A stretch of DNA of 64,000 bases from Psychrobacter sp. PG1 (GTDB lineage: Bacteria; Pseudomonadota; Gammaproteobacteria; Pseudomonadales; Moraxellaceae): contig NZ_JABUZG010000061.1 of the NCBI RefSeq assembly GCF_014897815.1, forward strand, positions 1 to 64,000. Reading direction: 5' to 3'. Below the pieces are notes generated by a model, which did no database searches, was not told where the DNA came from, and was given only the letters and a program-made list of their open reading frames with translations. Shown piece by piece: positions 26,831 through 36,418 of the stretch. Every line of letters starts with the position of its first letter. Position 1 is the stretch's first letter. The translations under genes were made by a program, and so were the position numbers.

Positions 26831-27364
26831 TTACCACATCAAGTCGTCTGGAATCACATAGGCGGCATAAGGATCATCTTCTGCTAGTACTTCTTCTGAT
26901 GTATCGTTAGACACGACCATGAAGCCCTCCATTTTTGCATCGATGCGATCTGCCAACGGACGAGGAAGTAGGGCATAGCCTTCTTCTAGTCGTGCAATCA
27001 CCACATGACCGGCGACGATTTGGTCATATAGTTTTTGAGTGACAAAGATTTTTTTAACCTTAGCATTATCGACAAATTGATAATTAAAATCGCCATTGGT
27101 ATCGGCAATCTGATGCTGCTTAATCATCTGTACGATATTGGCCTTGAGCATCTTCTCTTCTAAAATACGTTGCTTTTCTTGATTGAGCTTTTGATCTTTC
27201 TCTAGTTTTTTCGCTTGGGCTTCTGCCAACGCTTTTTTCGCTTGCATGCTTTCTGAGTCACCAGTACGCTTGGCATGCTGAGTCTGCTTGCTGATTTTCT
27301 TGGCTTTTTTGCTATCCACCAATCCCGCTTTTAACAACTGAGCCTGTAGGGCATTTTTTGCCAT
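26831..27364 (-). CDS. DUF2058 (YaiL-like) protein
   Basis: A 177-residue cytoplasmic protein. The N-terminal half (about 1-85) is Lys/Gln/Glu-rich and likely coiled coil. The C-terminal half has the family core, NYQFVDNAKVKKIFVTQKLY and VIARLEEGYALLPRPLADRI. DUF2058 proteins such as E. coli YaiL are described as nucleoprotein/polynucleotide-associated, without a defined reaction. It is a single-gene unit with its own terminator. Confidence 0.88.
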   Translation of the reverse strand: MAKNALQAQLLKAGLVDSKKAKKISKQTQHAKRTGDSESMQAKKALAEAQAKKLEKDQKLNQEKQRILEEKMLKANIVQMIKQHQIADTNGDFNYQFVDNAKVKKIFVTQKLYDQIVAGHVVIARLEEGYALLPRPLADRIDAKMEGFMVVSNDTSEEVLAEDDPYAAYVIPDDLMW

Positions 27365-27560
27365 AATTCCATCACCTAGATAAGGATACTTAAATCATAA
27401 ATGCTAAAAAACCATTGTAGCAAAATTCGCTACGGCATGTTGTTAGACGATGACAAGACTTTTTTTAATTATGGTAGAAGTGGGCACACATCGCTGGCTG
27501 AAGCCGTTTAAATTGGTTATTATCAAGGCAATGGATACGCTTTTTTTGCCGTTACATTTT

Positions 27561-27624
27561 TTGGTAACTATGTTCATTGGTAACTATGTTCATTGGTAAC
27601 CATGTTTTTCGGTGACCATATTTA
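27561..27624. repeat. Four tandem 16-bp repeats upstream of the usp gene
   Basis: Four consecutive copies: TTGGTAACTATGTTCA (27561), the same again (27577), TTGGTAACCATGTTTT (27593) and TCGGTGACCATATTTA (27609). The array ends 53 bases before the universal stress protein start. It sits in a 312-base gap that holds no other recognisable element. Confidence 0.8.
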
Positions 27625-27677
27625 TAGTGGGTATAGAAAGCTGTATAGGGTTAAATCGTTAAATTTAAGGACGGAAT

Positions 27678-28541
27678 ATGACAACATCACAGCACATTTT
27701 AGCCTGTATAGACGGCTCGGCAGTGACTGAATCGGTTTGTGACTATGCAGCATGGTATGCCAGTAAGTTAAATTTACCCGTAGCGTTGTTGCATGTGAGT
27801 GAGGTTCCAGCCTCGACCAGACGCGATTTGTCAGGCGCAATAGGAGTCAATAGCCGCCAGTTTTTATTGGAGGAATTGACACAGTTAGACGAGCAAAGAG
27901 CGAAGGTGGTGAACAGTTATAGCAATGCTTTGGTACAAGATGCAAAAAGCCATATTCAAGGTAACTTTACTCAGGTCGATATTCGTATCTATCAACGTCG
28001 CGGCAAGCTGTTACCTGCCATTGAGCATTTTAAAGCAGAAAATCGTGCCATCGTCATGGGACGCCGAGGTGAAGATCACAAAAGCAGCCGTATTAATATC
28101 GGTAGCCAAATCGAAACCGTTGCCCGCGCATCTGACGTTCCTATATTGATTTGCTCAGAGACGTTCAAAGAGCCTAGCTCATATATGATAGCTTTTGATG
28201 GTAGTAAAACGGCTATTAAAGCAGCATGGATGGTTGCGAGGAGTCCTGTATTAAAAGGATTACAAGGTCATATCGTCATGATAGGCAATCATAACGACGC
28301 GTCAAAACAAAGCTTAAGCGCCGCAGCGGCACAATTGGAGGACGCAGGTTTTAGCGTCGCGGCACATCATTTATCTGCCTCCGATGCCGTCGACGGCTTG
28401 TTAAGGTTTCAGATAGAAAACAACATTGATATCATGGTAGTGGGTGCTTATGGACATTCGAAATTGCAACAATTATTTCTTGGTAGTACCACGACAGAAA
28501 TTATCGCCAGCACGCTATCTCCTGTGATTTTATTACGTTGA
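27678..28541 (+). CDS. Universal stress protein with two UspA domains
   Basis: A 287-residue cytoplasmic protein made of two UspA domains (about 1-150 and 155-287). The second has a good ATP-type loop G-2X-G-9X-G-S/T, read as GAYGHSKLQQLFLGSTT. The first has a looser version, GRRGEDHKSSRINIGSQ. Tandem Usp proteins take part in stress survival; a particular trigger cannot be inferred. It starts after AAGGACGGAAT and is preceded by a 16-bp tandem repeat array that may be regulatory. Confidence 0.93.
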   Translation: MTTSQHILACIDGSAVTESVCDYAAWYASKLNLPVALLHVSEVPASTRRDLSGAIGVNSRQFLLEELTQLDEQRAKVVNSYSNALVQDAKSHIQGNFTQVDIRIYQRRGKLLPAIEHFKAENRAIVMGRRGEDHKSSRINIGSQIETVARASDVPILICSETFKEPSSYMIAFDGSKTAIKAAWMVARSPVLKGLQGHIVMIGNHNDASKQSLSAAAAQLEDAGFSVAAHHLSASDAVDGLLRFQIENNIDIMVVGAYGHSKLQQLFLGSTTTEIIASTLSPVILLR

Positions 28542-28665
28542 AAACTCGGTAAGGTTTATAATAGCGAGGTGCAATCATTGCGCCTTTAGCTGTCGATAAC
28601 GTTCAGTGAGCATATCTGACGTTTGCTAAAGGATCATCTCATCATACTATTTTTGGACATGGTTT

Positions 28666-29334
28666 ATGCTTATTAATGCAGACTTTACTCGCCGCGCTGC
28701 CCTTATACCTGAGCAACACCAGTGGATTAAGTCACCACAAAATGGGGTAGAGCGCGTGATGCTTGACCGTGTGGGTGCAGAAAAAGCACGTGCCACTAGC
28801 CTTGTACGCTATGCGCCCAATTCTTATTTTCCGCATCATCTACATCCGGGTGGTGAAGAGATTTTAGTATTGTCAGGTACTTTTTCTGCAGATGACAAAC
28901 ATTACCCAGCAGGTTGGTATTTGCGCAATCCACCGACCTCAGGACACAAGCCCTATAGTGATGAAGGCGCAGTGATTTTCGTCAAGCTACGCCAAATGCC
29001 AACTGATGAACCTCATTATGTGGCTATCGATACTAAAGATAAGGCTCATTGGCAACAGCAGGGCAGCCGTGATGTTTGTCCTCTATTCTCAGGTGATAAT
29101 GAGCAAGTGAGTTTGCAGCGTATCAAGGCAGGCGAGTTACTGTTTAATGAGGCAGTCTGTGGCGGTGCAGAAATACTGGTATTAGCAGGCGAGTTGATAG
29201 ATGAGGGTCAAGTTTATCAGCGCGGCGGCTGGATACGTCTGCCAGCAGGTGAGCATGCGCAAATACAGGCAGGATCTGAAGGAGCTACAGTGTATCTCAA
29301 GACAGGGCATTTAATGCAAGTGATAGGGTTGTAA
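28666..29334 (+). CDS. Cupin-domain protein (ChrR-like cupin)
   Basis: A 222-residue protein with a clear metal-binding cupin in the first half: FPHHLHPGGEEILVLSGTFS supplies the His/Glu ligands and LRNPPTSGHKPYSDEGAVIF the second motif. The second half is another cupin-like repeat (AEILVLAGELIDEGQ) lacking most ligands. It resembles the ChrR-type cupin domain, but has no zinc anti-sigma domain and no sigma factor gene beside it. Function unknown. Downstream is a 10-bp hairpin at 29353-29376. Confidence 0.82.
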   Translation: MLINADFTRRAALIPEQHQWIKSPQNGVERVMLDRVGAEKARATSLVRYAPNSYFPHHLHPGGEEILVLSGTFSADDKHYPAGWYLRNPPTSGHKPYSDEGAVIFVKLRQMPTDEPHYVAIDTKDKAHWQQQGSRDVCPLFSGDNEQVSLQRIKAGELLFNEAVCGGAEILVLAGELIDEGQVYQRGGWIRLPAGEHAQIQAGSEGATVYLKTGHLMQVIGL

Positions 29335-29352
29335 GGGTAGTGATCACATTTT

Positions 29353-29376
29353 ATGAGCAGCTCACCAGCTGCTCAT
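29353..29376 (+). terminator. Hairpin after the cupin gene
   Basis: ATGAGCAGCT/AGCTGCTCAT forms a 10-bp perfect stem with a CACC loop, 19 bases past the stop. The T run is poor, so termination strength is uncertain. Confidence 0.5.
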
Positions 29377-29527
29377 ATTCTACAATGTCACTATATTTTG
29401 TCACCATACTTTTATTTAGCCAACAAAAGTATATAAGCAGTGGGGTAATGATTAGTAATGCAAAATTTATCAATCATTATTTAAACCGCTTTCAAAATAG
29501 TTCAAAAATACAAAACGTCATTGCTCA

Positions 29528-30271
29528 TCATTCTATACTTTGCGCATCCTCTCGTTTGACAATTTTATGCTGGTCTTCTGTACTATCGACTTTCCAATAG
29601 CTAGATATGTACAAATGCGTTTTTGGTATTGGGCGATCTACCTTAAAATAATGGCGTAGGGCGCGCATACTATGGAACTCGCAAGCTGCCCAAACAGCAG
29701 GTTGTCCTATTAGCCACGTAAGCGTTTTAATGCGATCAAGTAATGGGCTGCTTTGTTCATTTGGATGTGCGTTTATCACCCAATGAATGTCAACGTTGTC
29801 TGGCTTCTTGAGTAGTTGCTTATCTGCTTCAGTGGTAATCTCAAGGACTGCATAGCCGTGTGCGTCAGCAGGTAGCTGGGCAAGATTGACGGTAATCGCC
29901 GGCAGCGCTGTCATATCACCGATCAATAAAAACCAATCAGCCTCATTGTTAATCAGCTTCTTTGGTCCAGGGCCGCCTACCAATATTTGCTCGCCCACTT
30001 GGGCGTTACGTGCCCATGCTGAAGCAGGGCCTTCTGTCTCGTGCAACGCAAAATCGACATCTATTTCGTCATCACGTTGAAGGCTGACGGTATAGGTGCG
30101 CATCAATGGTCGAGTGTCATCGCCTTGAGGGAATATCAGCTTAATGTACGCGCTTTCTTGATCTGCCGGAAAATCAGTCAGTCCAGCACCGCCAAGCGTG
30201 ACACGGCACATATGTGGGGTGAGGTATTTACTGCCAATTACATCTAGCATTCTTGGGGTAGGTTTTGCCAT
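29528..30271 (-). CDS. Siderophore-interacting protein (ferric-siderophore reductase, ViuB/SIP family)
   Basis: A 247-residue flavin reductase from ATG 30271, which has GAAGGAAAG nine bases ahead; the upstream in-frame ATG at 30289 is part of that site. FAD motif RPLMRTYTVS; NAD(P)H region WFLLIGDMTALPAI; SIP C-terminal part VWAACEFHSMRALRHYF and SYWK. It would reduce Fe(III)-siderophore in the cytoplasm to release iron. It lies after the TonB receptor gene, probably in the same Fur-controlled operon. Confidence 0.93.
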   Translation of the reverse strand: MAKPTPRMLDVIGSKYLTPHMCRVTLGGAGLTDFPADQESAYIKLIFPQGDDTRPLMRTYTVSLQRDDEIDVDFALHETEGPASAWARNAQVGEQILVGGPGPKKLINNEADWFLLIGDMTALPAITVNLAQLPADAHGYAVLEITTEADKQLLKKPDNVDIHWVINAHPNEQSSPLLDRIKTLTWLIGQPAVWAACEFHSMRALRHYFKVDRPIPKTHLYISSYWKVDSTEDQHKIVKREDAQSIE

Positions 30272-30376
30272 ATTAATACTTTCCTTCATTTAACTATTCG
30301 ATAGTTTAGGTCATCATTTGAGATGAGACCACTCTATAAGATTGATATTCTCTAGTAATGGTAAGTTCTACATTGC

Positions 30377-32602
30377 CTAAAAATTGGCTTTTAGGCTGAC
30401 GGACATTTGGCGCTCAGGTCCCATCCAGCAATTGTTAATATCATAACAAGCGCCGACATAGGTCTTATCAAAGAGATTGTTGATACTCGCGCCGACAGTG
30501 AGCATCGGATTGATTTGATAATTACCGCCAATATCTACCAAAGTCACGCTTGGTAATTCGTCTGAGTTTTGCTTATCAAGTTGCATACCGCCTTCATAGC
30601 GCACGCCAGCGTTGAGACTGAGCTTGTCAGTAGCGTAATAATCTGCCCACAATGTTGCCTTGTGCTTAGCCGTTTGCGCAGGGGTATTGCCAACCAAATC
30701 AGGGTTGAATTCATCTTCTGTAATTTCAGCATCGGTATAGCTATAACTGGCGGCAATATCTACCCAGTCGTTAAGCATGTGGCTGCCTGAGACTTCAAAG
30801 CCTTTGGAGGTAATTTCACCCGTTTGTGTTTGACTTCTATAGTTAATTTCGTCAGCCACCACGACGTTTTTTTGAGTGATATCAAATACTGCTAATGTTC
30901 CTTGCGTGGCGCGATTGGCAGAGAGATATTTGACACCAGCCTCTAGCTGATCGGCAGTCGTTGGCTTAAATGGCGCATTGGTAATAAAGTTACTACCGAC
31001 CACTGGCTGAAACGACTGAGAATAACTAGCATAAGGAGATAGCCCATTATCAAAGTCATAGATAGCTGCGAGACGACCACTGGTTTTCGAGGCATCATTG
31101 TCAATGGTTCTATCACTATAGATGGCACCTTCAGAAGCCTTGGTTTGCTTAGTGATACTATCAAAGTTATCATGACGTAAGCCTGCTACTACTATCAAAT
31201 CTTGCCATTTCATTTCATCTTGTATATAAAAACCAAGCTGGCTTTGTTCAATGTTTTCATTTTGACGATAAGCCTCTAAAGGCAACGTATCGGCATTTAT
31301 TTGTGAGTAATCTGGATTGGATAAGTCAAGATTTGGCGTGCCATTTGCGCCAGCATCATAATAAGTGGCGGTACTGTCTGTCTCTTGATACTCAATACCA
31401 AATAATAAATTGTGCGAGGTACTGGTAGTATCTAACTGATAAGCAAGCTGGTTGTCCGTGGTCCAGTTGTTCATACTTTCATCGGTGGTGTAGGCCACGC
31501 GATTTAGTATCTTATCACTACCACTTACAAACCCGCTGTTGTACATATTACGCTGCTGCGCGTCGGCGTCGGTATAGCGCAGAATGTGCTTGAACGTCAA
31601 CTTATCATTGATGTCCCAGTTTATGGTAACACTTGGCATGAGTACTTCTTTGCTGAAGTGATTCCACTCATCGCCGGCATAGGCATCACTGCCCAGTTTG
31701 CCATAGCTGGCATGGTAGACAGTGCCAACGGCAGGCAGTGGGGTGGAAGGCACCATTTCCGGATCATCTTGATAAAACAGATTGGCAAGAACGGACACAT
31801 CTTCTGTCGGTTGCCATTGCAGTGACGGATTGATCAGTGTGCGCTCTTCTTCTGTGGTCTGCATCTGCCCGTCTTTTTGTCGTTTTAACGCCACCAAACG
31901 ATAATTGAGCGTATCTGTGATAGGTCCTGTCGTATCGACCGCCACTTCTTTTAGGTTTTGATTACCCACTCGCAACTGTACCTCAGATGCTTGAGTGCTT
32001 TTTGGGGTTTTGGCGACTTGATTGACCATGCCACCTGGAGATGCATAGCCATAGAGTGAGGATGCGGGCCCTTTGACCACTTCGACTGCTTCTGTTGCGT
32101 AGATATCGACTTGCGGCATCAGATTCCAAGCCCCATCGTAGGGCAGTCTTAATCCATCGTAAAAATTGGAGTAAGTTTTAAAACCGCGAATATTGTATTC
32201 ATCAAAGATGGATACGGTACCGCGACTCTCAGTACTCACCCCTGGCTCATAACGTAACGCTGCATTGACACTGTCTGCTTGACGTTTTTGTAACAGCGCT
32301 TGATCGATTCTCGTATAGCTCATGGGTGCATCATTGGGATCTAACGCTGTTTTGGTGCCTGTACTACGATAGTTGTCGGCATAGACAGTAATGGTATCCA
32401 AGGTGGTCGATGGTGTCACAGTCTCATTATTATTAACATCACTACCAACATCATTATCGACGTCGTTCTCAACACTGTTTTCGATGTTATTCGGCATCGT
32501 CTCAGCATAAGCTGCGTGGCTCAAACCCATTGCCAATCCCAATTGCACCGCGAGAGTTAAACGTTTTTGACGAATGGATGTAGACGTTGAGATAAAACGC
32601 AT
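30377..32602 (-). CDS. TonB-dependent siderophore receptor (A)
   Basis: An outer-membrane receptor of about 741 residues. The open frame continues upstream to 32677, but that part lies inside a Fur box. The ATGs at 32605 and 32602 follow AAGGAA and are preferred. Signal peptide ends near SHAAYAETM. The plug domain has DTITVYADNYR and later VEVVKGPASSLYGYASPGGMVNQ; a 22-strand barrel follows and ends in the C-terminal Phe (SVSLKANF). The class is FhuA/FpvA-like hydroxamate or mixed siderophore receptors; the exact ligand is unknown. Asn/Asp-rich linker VENDVDNDVGSDVNN precedes the plug. Confidence 0.92.
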   Translation of the reverse strand: MRFISTSTSIRQKRLTLAVQLGLAMGLSHAAYAETMPNNIENSVENDVDNDVGSDVNNNETVTPSTTLDTITVYADNYRSTGTKTALDPNDAPMSYTRIDQALLQKRQADSVNAALRYEPGVSTESRGTVSIFDEYNIRGFKTYSNFYDGLRLPYDGAWNLMPQVDIYATEAVEVVKGPASSLYGYASPGGMVNQVAKTPKSTQASEVQLRVGNQNLKEVAVDTTGPITDTLNYRLVALKRQKDGQMQTTEEERTLINPSLQWQPTEDVSVLANLFYQDDPEMVPSTPLPAVGTVYHASYGKLGSDAYAGDEWNHFSKEVLMPSVTINWDINDKLTFKHILRYTDADAQQRNMYNSGFVSGSDKILNRVAYTTDESMNNWTTDNQLAYQLDTTSTSHNLLFGIEYQETDSTATYYDAGANGTPNLDLSNPDYSQINADTLPLEAYRQNENIEQSQLGFYIQDEMKWQDLIVVAGLRHDNFDSITKQTKASEGAIYSDRTIDNDASKTSGRLAAIYDFDNGLSPYASYSQSFQPVVGSNFITNAPFKPTTADQLEAGVKYLSANRATQGTLAVFDITQKNVVVADEINYRSQTQTGEITSKGFEVSGSHMLNDWVDIAASYSYTDAEITEDEFNPDLVGNTPAQTAKHKATLWADYYATDKLSLNAGVRYEGGMQLDKQNSDELPSVTLVDIGGNYQINPMLTVGASINNLFDKTYVGACYDINNCWMGPERQMSVSLKANF

Positions 32603-32659
32603 CATATTTCCTTGTAAGTTATCAAATGCCGAAAGCGAAAGAAAAGGAATAATAACATT

Positions 32660-32678
32660 AATGATTATCATTATCATT
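32660..32678. promoter_or_regulatory. Fur box between receptor A and the PepSY gene
   Basis: The minus strand reads AATGATAATGATAATCATT, nearly identical to the core of the Fur consensus. It is about 58 bases before the receptor start and 280 bases before the divergent PepSY gene. Confidence 0.88.
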
Positions 32679-32957
32679 AAAAATTTACAAACAAAGCGTT
32701 CTTAGTAAGATGTCGAGTGAAGTAGCCTCATTTTTAGCCATTAAGATGACTATGATGCAAACATGAAAATTGAAGAAACGCCTTAATATGACGATAATTT
32801 TTGACTATAAGCAATGGTGTTTACAAGGCTTTTCTCGTATGATGCAGCCGTCTATTTGGAATCAACTTTTAGATCAACAGACAGACAGGATTTATTACTA
32901 CTATTAATAGGTCTAGGTCGTTCATTGAGCAACCAAAGATTGTTAAAGGTCATATTT
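32679..32957. other. Receptor A / PepSY intergenic region
   Basis: With the Fur box and the leader to 32602, about 355 bases here lack a gene. An in-frame extension of the PepSY gene to 32814 exists but has no ribosome site. Nothing else is recognisable. Confidence 0.5.
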
Positions 32958-34472
32958 ATGAACAGACATACAAGTCAATCAACCAATACTCAACGCTATT
33001 TTACGGTATGGCGTTGGCATTTTTATGCGGGAATGTTTATAGCACCTTTCCTAATTATCCTAGCTTGCAGCGCACTTGGCATGCTGTTGATGTCTAACAT
33101 AGCAGGTCGTGATGACGATCGCCTCACCATTACCACCCCAGAGTCGGCGATGACGGCATTAATTACTGCCCCTATTTCTACGCAAGCTAAAAACGCGTTG
33201 AACACTTTATCTAACAGCACGCTGGTGAAATATATCGCGCCTCGTGATACGGGCACCGTTGCCTTGTTTCAAGTTAAGTCAGCCAGTCATGAGAATATGG
33301 TGGCGGTGAATCCTTATACGGCTGATATCGTCAAAAGCACACCGACTAATAGTGGTCTGTACTATACCTTTAATGATATTCATGCTGATTTACTATTGGG
33401 CAAAGTCGGTGATTATATCCAAGAAACCACTGCCTCATTAACCATCTTAATGATTCTAACGGGTTGGTATTTGTGGTGGCAAAAACGCAAATCACTCAAA
33501 GCCATGCTTATACCCAATGATGCTGTAAATAATAAGAAAAAACGCTCATTCATACGTACCATTCATGCGACATTGGGCAGTTGGATATCTGTGTTGCTAC
33601 TGTTTTTCTGTATTTCAGGAATGGCATGGGCAGGCATCTGGGGCGAGCGAGTCGTGCAGGCATGGAGTCAGTTTCCTGCGGGCAAATGGGGCGTTGCGCC
33701 AATGCCGCTTTCTATTGATCACAGTCAACATCATGTTGGTATGGATATGAATAACGCTGAAGCCACGCCGCACGTTCATGGAGCAACACCAGCCACAGCA
33801 CCCACCCATGGTGATGCACTAAATACGGGTAGTACCAAAGATGTGCCTTGGGTGCTTGAATTGACACCAATGCCAACATCTGGCACTGTCGCTGGCAAGG
33901 ATGGTATCGCGTCCAATATACCGATTATGATCGATACTGTAGATCGATTTGCCCGTGAGATTGGTATTGTCGGACGTTACCAATTAAATCTGCCACAGGG
34001 TAATACGGGCGTCTGGACGATTAGCCAAGACTCAATGAGCTATGATATGAAAAATCCAATGGCTGATCGTACGGTACATATCGATCGTTATTCGGGCAAT
34101 ATTTTGGCAGATATCCGCTTTGATGATTATAATGCTTTTGGTAAATTTATGGCGGCGGGCATTGCTATTCATATGGGGACGCTTGGATGGTGGAGCGTAT
34201 TGGTCAATGTCCTATTTTGCTTATCGGTTATTGCTATTTGTGTGAGCGGTTACATTATGTGGTGGCAACGCCGTCCACGTCATGCCAGTGAAAAGGTTGG
34301 ACTAAATCCACCAGCGCGTGGTCTCAGTTTTTCTATATGGTGGCCGTTTGCCATTCCTTTGTTAGCAGTGGCAATCATATTCCCGACCGCCATCATCGCG
34401 ATTGTCGCTATCGGATTACTAGATTTCTTAGTCATTTCACGGGTTGGTTTTTTACAGAAATTATTATTTTAA
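32958..34472 (+). CDS. PepSY-associated membrane protein (iron-uptake type reductase-like)
   Basis: A 504-residue inner-membrane protein of the PepSY_TM family, with start ATG 32958 after AAAGGTCATATTT. Helix 1 is in VWRWHFYAGMFIAPFLIILA, with the conserved WHFYAG; others are at TASLTILMILTGWYLWWQ, ISVLLLFFCISGMAWAGIWG and near the C-terminus. The periplasmic segment is His/Met-rich (HSQHHVGMDMNNAEATPHVH), which could bind metal or heme. Relatives near siderophore receptors (FoxB/PiuB-like) are thought to reduce ferric siderophores in the periplasm or membrane. It is divergent from receptor A across a Fur box. Confidence 0.87.
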   Translation: MNRHTSQSTNTQRYFTVWRWHFYAGMFIAPFLIILACSALGMLLMSNIAGRDDDRLTITTPESAMTALITAPISTQAKNALNTLSNSTLVKYIAPRDTGTVALFQVKSASHENMVAVNPYTADIVKSTPTNSGLYYTFNDIHADLLLGKVGDYIQETTASLTILMILTGWYLWWQKRKSLKAMLIPNDAVNNKKKRSFIRTIHATLGSWISVLLLFFCISGMAWAGIWGERVVQAWSQFPAGKWGVAPMPLSIDHSQHHVGMDMNNAEATPHVHGATPATAPTHGDALNTGSTKDVPWVLELTPMPTSGTVAGKDGIASNIPIMIDTVDRFAREIGIVGRYQLNLPQGNTGVWTISQDSMSYDMKNPMADRTVHIDRYSGNILADIRFDDYNAFGKFMAAGIAIHMGTLGWWSVLVNVLFCLSVIAICVSGYIMWWQRRPRHASEKVGLNPPARGLSFSIWWPFAIPLLAVAIIFPTAIIAIVAIGLLDFLVISRVGFLQKLLF

Positions 34473-34520
34473 AATTAAATAAAATAAGAGAGCCATTCAA
34501 AAAGTCATTCTTATTTACAC

Positions 34521-34557
34521 AAAATCAGGGCAACTTTCTAAAAGATGCCCTGATTTT
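34521..34557. terminator. Bidirectional terminator between the PepSY gene and the ABC exporter
   Basis: AAAATCAGGGCA (34521-34532) pairs perfectly with TGCCCTGATTTT (34546-34557), followed by T on the plus strand and preceded by A. It serves two converging genes. Confidence 0.85.
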
Positions 34558-34593
34558 TTATTGCTCGCCATTAACTTTTTACTAAGCCAGTAT

Positions 34594-36306
34594 TTACGCC
34601 AACATAGCAATGGCATCGGCACTAGCACGTTGACGCTCTTCAGCATTTAACTCAATCAATCGGCCTTCTTTCATCAGTAATAATCGATCTGCATGCTCAA
34701 AGTAACCGTCATCATGACTGATGATAAACAGCGTTTTACCCAAGGCTTTGAGTTCAGGTATCAGTGTTTGATAAAACACTCGGCGAAAGGCAGGATCTTG
34801 GTCAGCCGCCCATTCATCGAGTAGCAGTATGTCTTTTTGTTCAGCCACGGCAATGAGCATGGCCAAGCGCTTGCGTTGTCCTTGTGATAGCTTGTCGGTC
34901 GATAATTGGTTGTCAGTCACGCTGACTTTATCTTGTAAATTCAATTTATGCAGCCATGTATTTACGAGCGCTTCATCGGGTTGCTGTCTCTCTCTACCAA
35001 TCAGCTGTTTAAAAAGATGCTGATCGCTAAAAATGGCAGAAAAAAGCTGTCGGTAATCGGCGTTGTTTTCTGAGTCAACGAGCTGGCTGTCTATTTTTAC
35101 AGCACCGATGCTAGGGGTGAAAATGCCTGTAATAATCTTGGCAAGCGTAGATTTACCGCTACCATTCGCCCCGATTAAAAACACCACATCGCCACGTTGC
35201 AAAGTCAGATTAACCGATTTTAGGATATCGCTAGCATGCTCATTTTCTTTGACCACTAGCTCATTTGCATCGGTATTAATACTTGCATAGCGATAGCCAA
35301 TATCATTGAACGATATGGACTGCCAGTTGTTGACCACAATATCCGTTGTAAAGGTTGATTGGTACTCCGCCAATTCTAAAGATTGTATTTTATCCAGCGC
35401 CACTTGTGCCGTTTGTAAGGTCGGATACGCGCCGACGGCATGGAGGATGGGTGATTGCATGAATAGAATGGTTAAAGAGAAAGTGGTGGCAATACCCATT
35501 GGAATAGTAAGATAATTTGACACGGCAAACACCACACCAATGGCTGCGAACATCATAATATTCGACCAATTCACGGCGGATAAATGATACGTATCCGATT
35601 TAATCACTCGATTTTGATAAGACTTGGCATGATTTAAAAAATCATGTTTGTAGAGTTTTTCAGCGCGGTGTTGATTAAGCGCCAGCTCTTTGCGACCATC
35701 TATAATGGATTGATAGTCCTCATATAAAAGATCATTGATCTCTCTGAGCTCTCTTAAATGAGTATAGACATGCTTCACTAAAATGGTGCTTATCCAAATC
35801 GTCATCGCAATCCAAAACATGACAATCAATAATAATGGCAGCGACAACCAGCCTAAATAAAGGGCGACACCAACCGATAAAATAACGCCTTGCACCAGTT
35901 CTGGCATACGCACAAAGGCGACGGTAATCGATTGAATATCTGAGGATAAGCTGGCGAGTAACCGTGCGCTACCCAAATGATCTATTTGCGGAACTTTGGT
36001 ATCGATGATTTGTTTGACCAGCTTGGTTCTAAGCTCGTAGACGAACTGATGCCCCAAACGGGTCAGTGCATATTGTGATACGAAGGTCGTGACTAATAGC
36101 AGCAGCACCAAAGCTGAAAATTGACCCAAGCTTGCCCACGATAAGGTATTAAAAACAGGCTGACTGATAAAGGTGTGATTGATATAGGCAATGATGCCCA
36201 CACTGACCGCCGCATTCACCAAATTAAGGAAAATAACTTTAAGAAAGGGCAGGCGATAGTGTGCCCAAATCATCTGATATAAAGAAACGGTGGCGTGAGA
36301 GGACAT
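34594..36306 (-). CDS. Cyclic-peptide-export type ABC transporter (YojI/PvdE family)
   Basis: A 570-residue half-transporter fused to its ATPase. Six membrane helices lie in residues 1-330. The ATPase has Walker A GANGSGKSTLAK, signature LSQGQRKRLAML and the family-specific Walker B region ILLLDEWAADQDPAFRRVFY. This WAADQDP pattern is typical of PvdE, YojI and SyrD exporters, which move peptide siderophores or microcin-like peptides to the periplasm. It is 112 bases downstream of TonB receptor B and probably co-transcribed. No peptide synthetase is present in the window. Confidence 0.9.
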   Translation of the reverse strand: MSSHATVSLYQMIWAHYRLPFLKVIFLNLVNAAVSVGIIAYINHTFISQPVFNTLSWASLGQFSALVLLLLVTTFVSQYALTRLGHQFVYELRTKLVKQIIDTKVPQIDHLGSARLLASLSSDIQSITVAFVRMPELVQGVILSVGVALYLGWLSLPLLLIVMFWIAMTIWISTILVKHVYTHLRELREINDLLYEDYQSIIDGRKELALNQHRAEKLYKHDFLNHAKSYQNRVIKSDTYHLSAVNWSNIMMFAAIGVVFAVSNYLTIPMGIATTFSLTILFMQSPILHAVGAYPTLQTAQVALDKIQSLELAEYQSTFTTDIVVNNWQSISFNDIGYRYASINTDANELVVKENEHASDILKSVNLTLQRGDVVFLIGANGSGKSTLAKIITGIFTPSIGAVKIDSQLVDSENNADYRQLFSAIFSDQHLFKQLIGRERQQPDEALVNTWLHKLNLQDKVSVTDNQLSTDKLSQGQRKRLAMLIAVAEQKDILLLDEWAADQDPAFRRVFYQTLIPELKALGKTLFIISHDDGYFEHADRLLLMKEGRLIELNAEERQRASADAIAMLA

Positions 36307-36350
36307 AATGGCTCAATAATAGAATGGTTTTTTGCGTATTTTTGATAACA

Positions 36351-36383
36351 TAAAAGGGAGTAGGTGGTGCCTAATCCCTTTTA
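36351..36383 (-). other. Hairpin between receptor B and the ABC exporter
   Basis: TAAAAGGGA-g-TAGG pairs with CCTA-a-TCCCTTTTA around a five-base loop (36351-36383). No T run follows on the minus strand, so it may lower, rather than stop, expression of the exporter. Confidence 0.5.
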
Positions 36384-36418
36384 TCTAAGTCTTATAAACG
36401 TGGTTTAATGGGCATGTC

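Noticed and set aside
27561-27624. CRISPR array
   Set aside because: The 16-bp units are directly abutting without spacers and no cas genes are present.
29340-29600. 86-codon plus-strand frame after the cupin gene
   Set aside because: Contains the cupin-gene hairpin and runs antisense into the end of the siderophore-interacting protein gene.
32603-32677. Upstream extension of receptor A (start at 32677)
   Set aside because: Would place the first codons inside a strong Fur box; the ATGs at 32605/32602 have a ribosome site and give a normal signal peptide.
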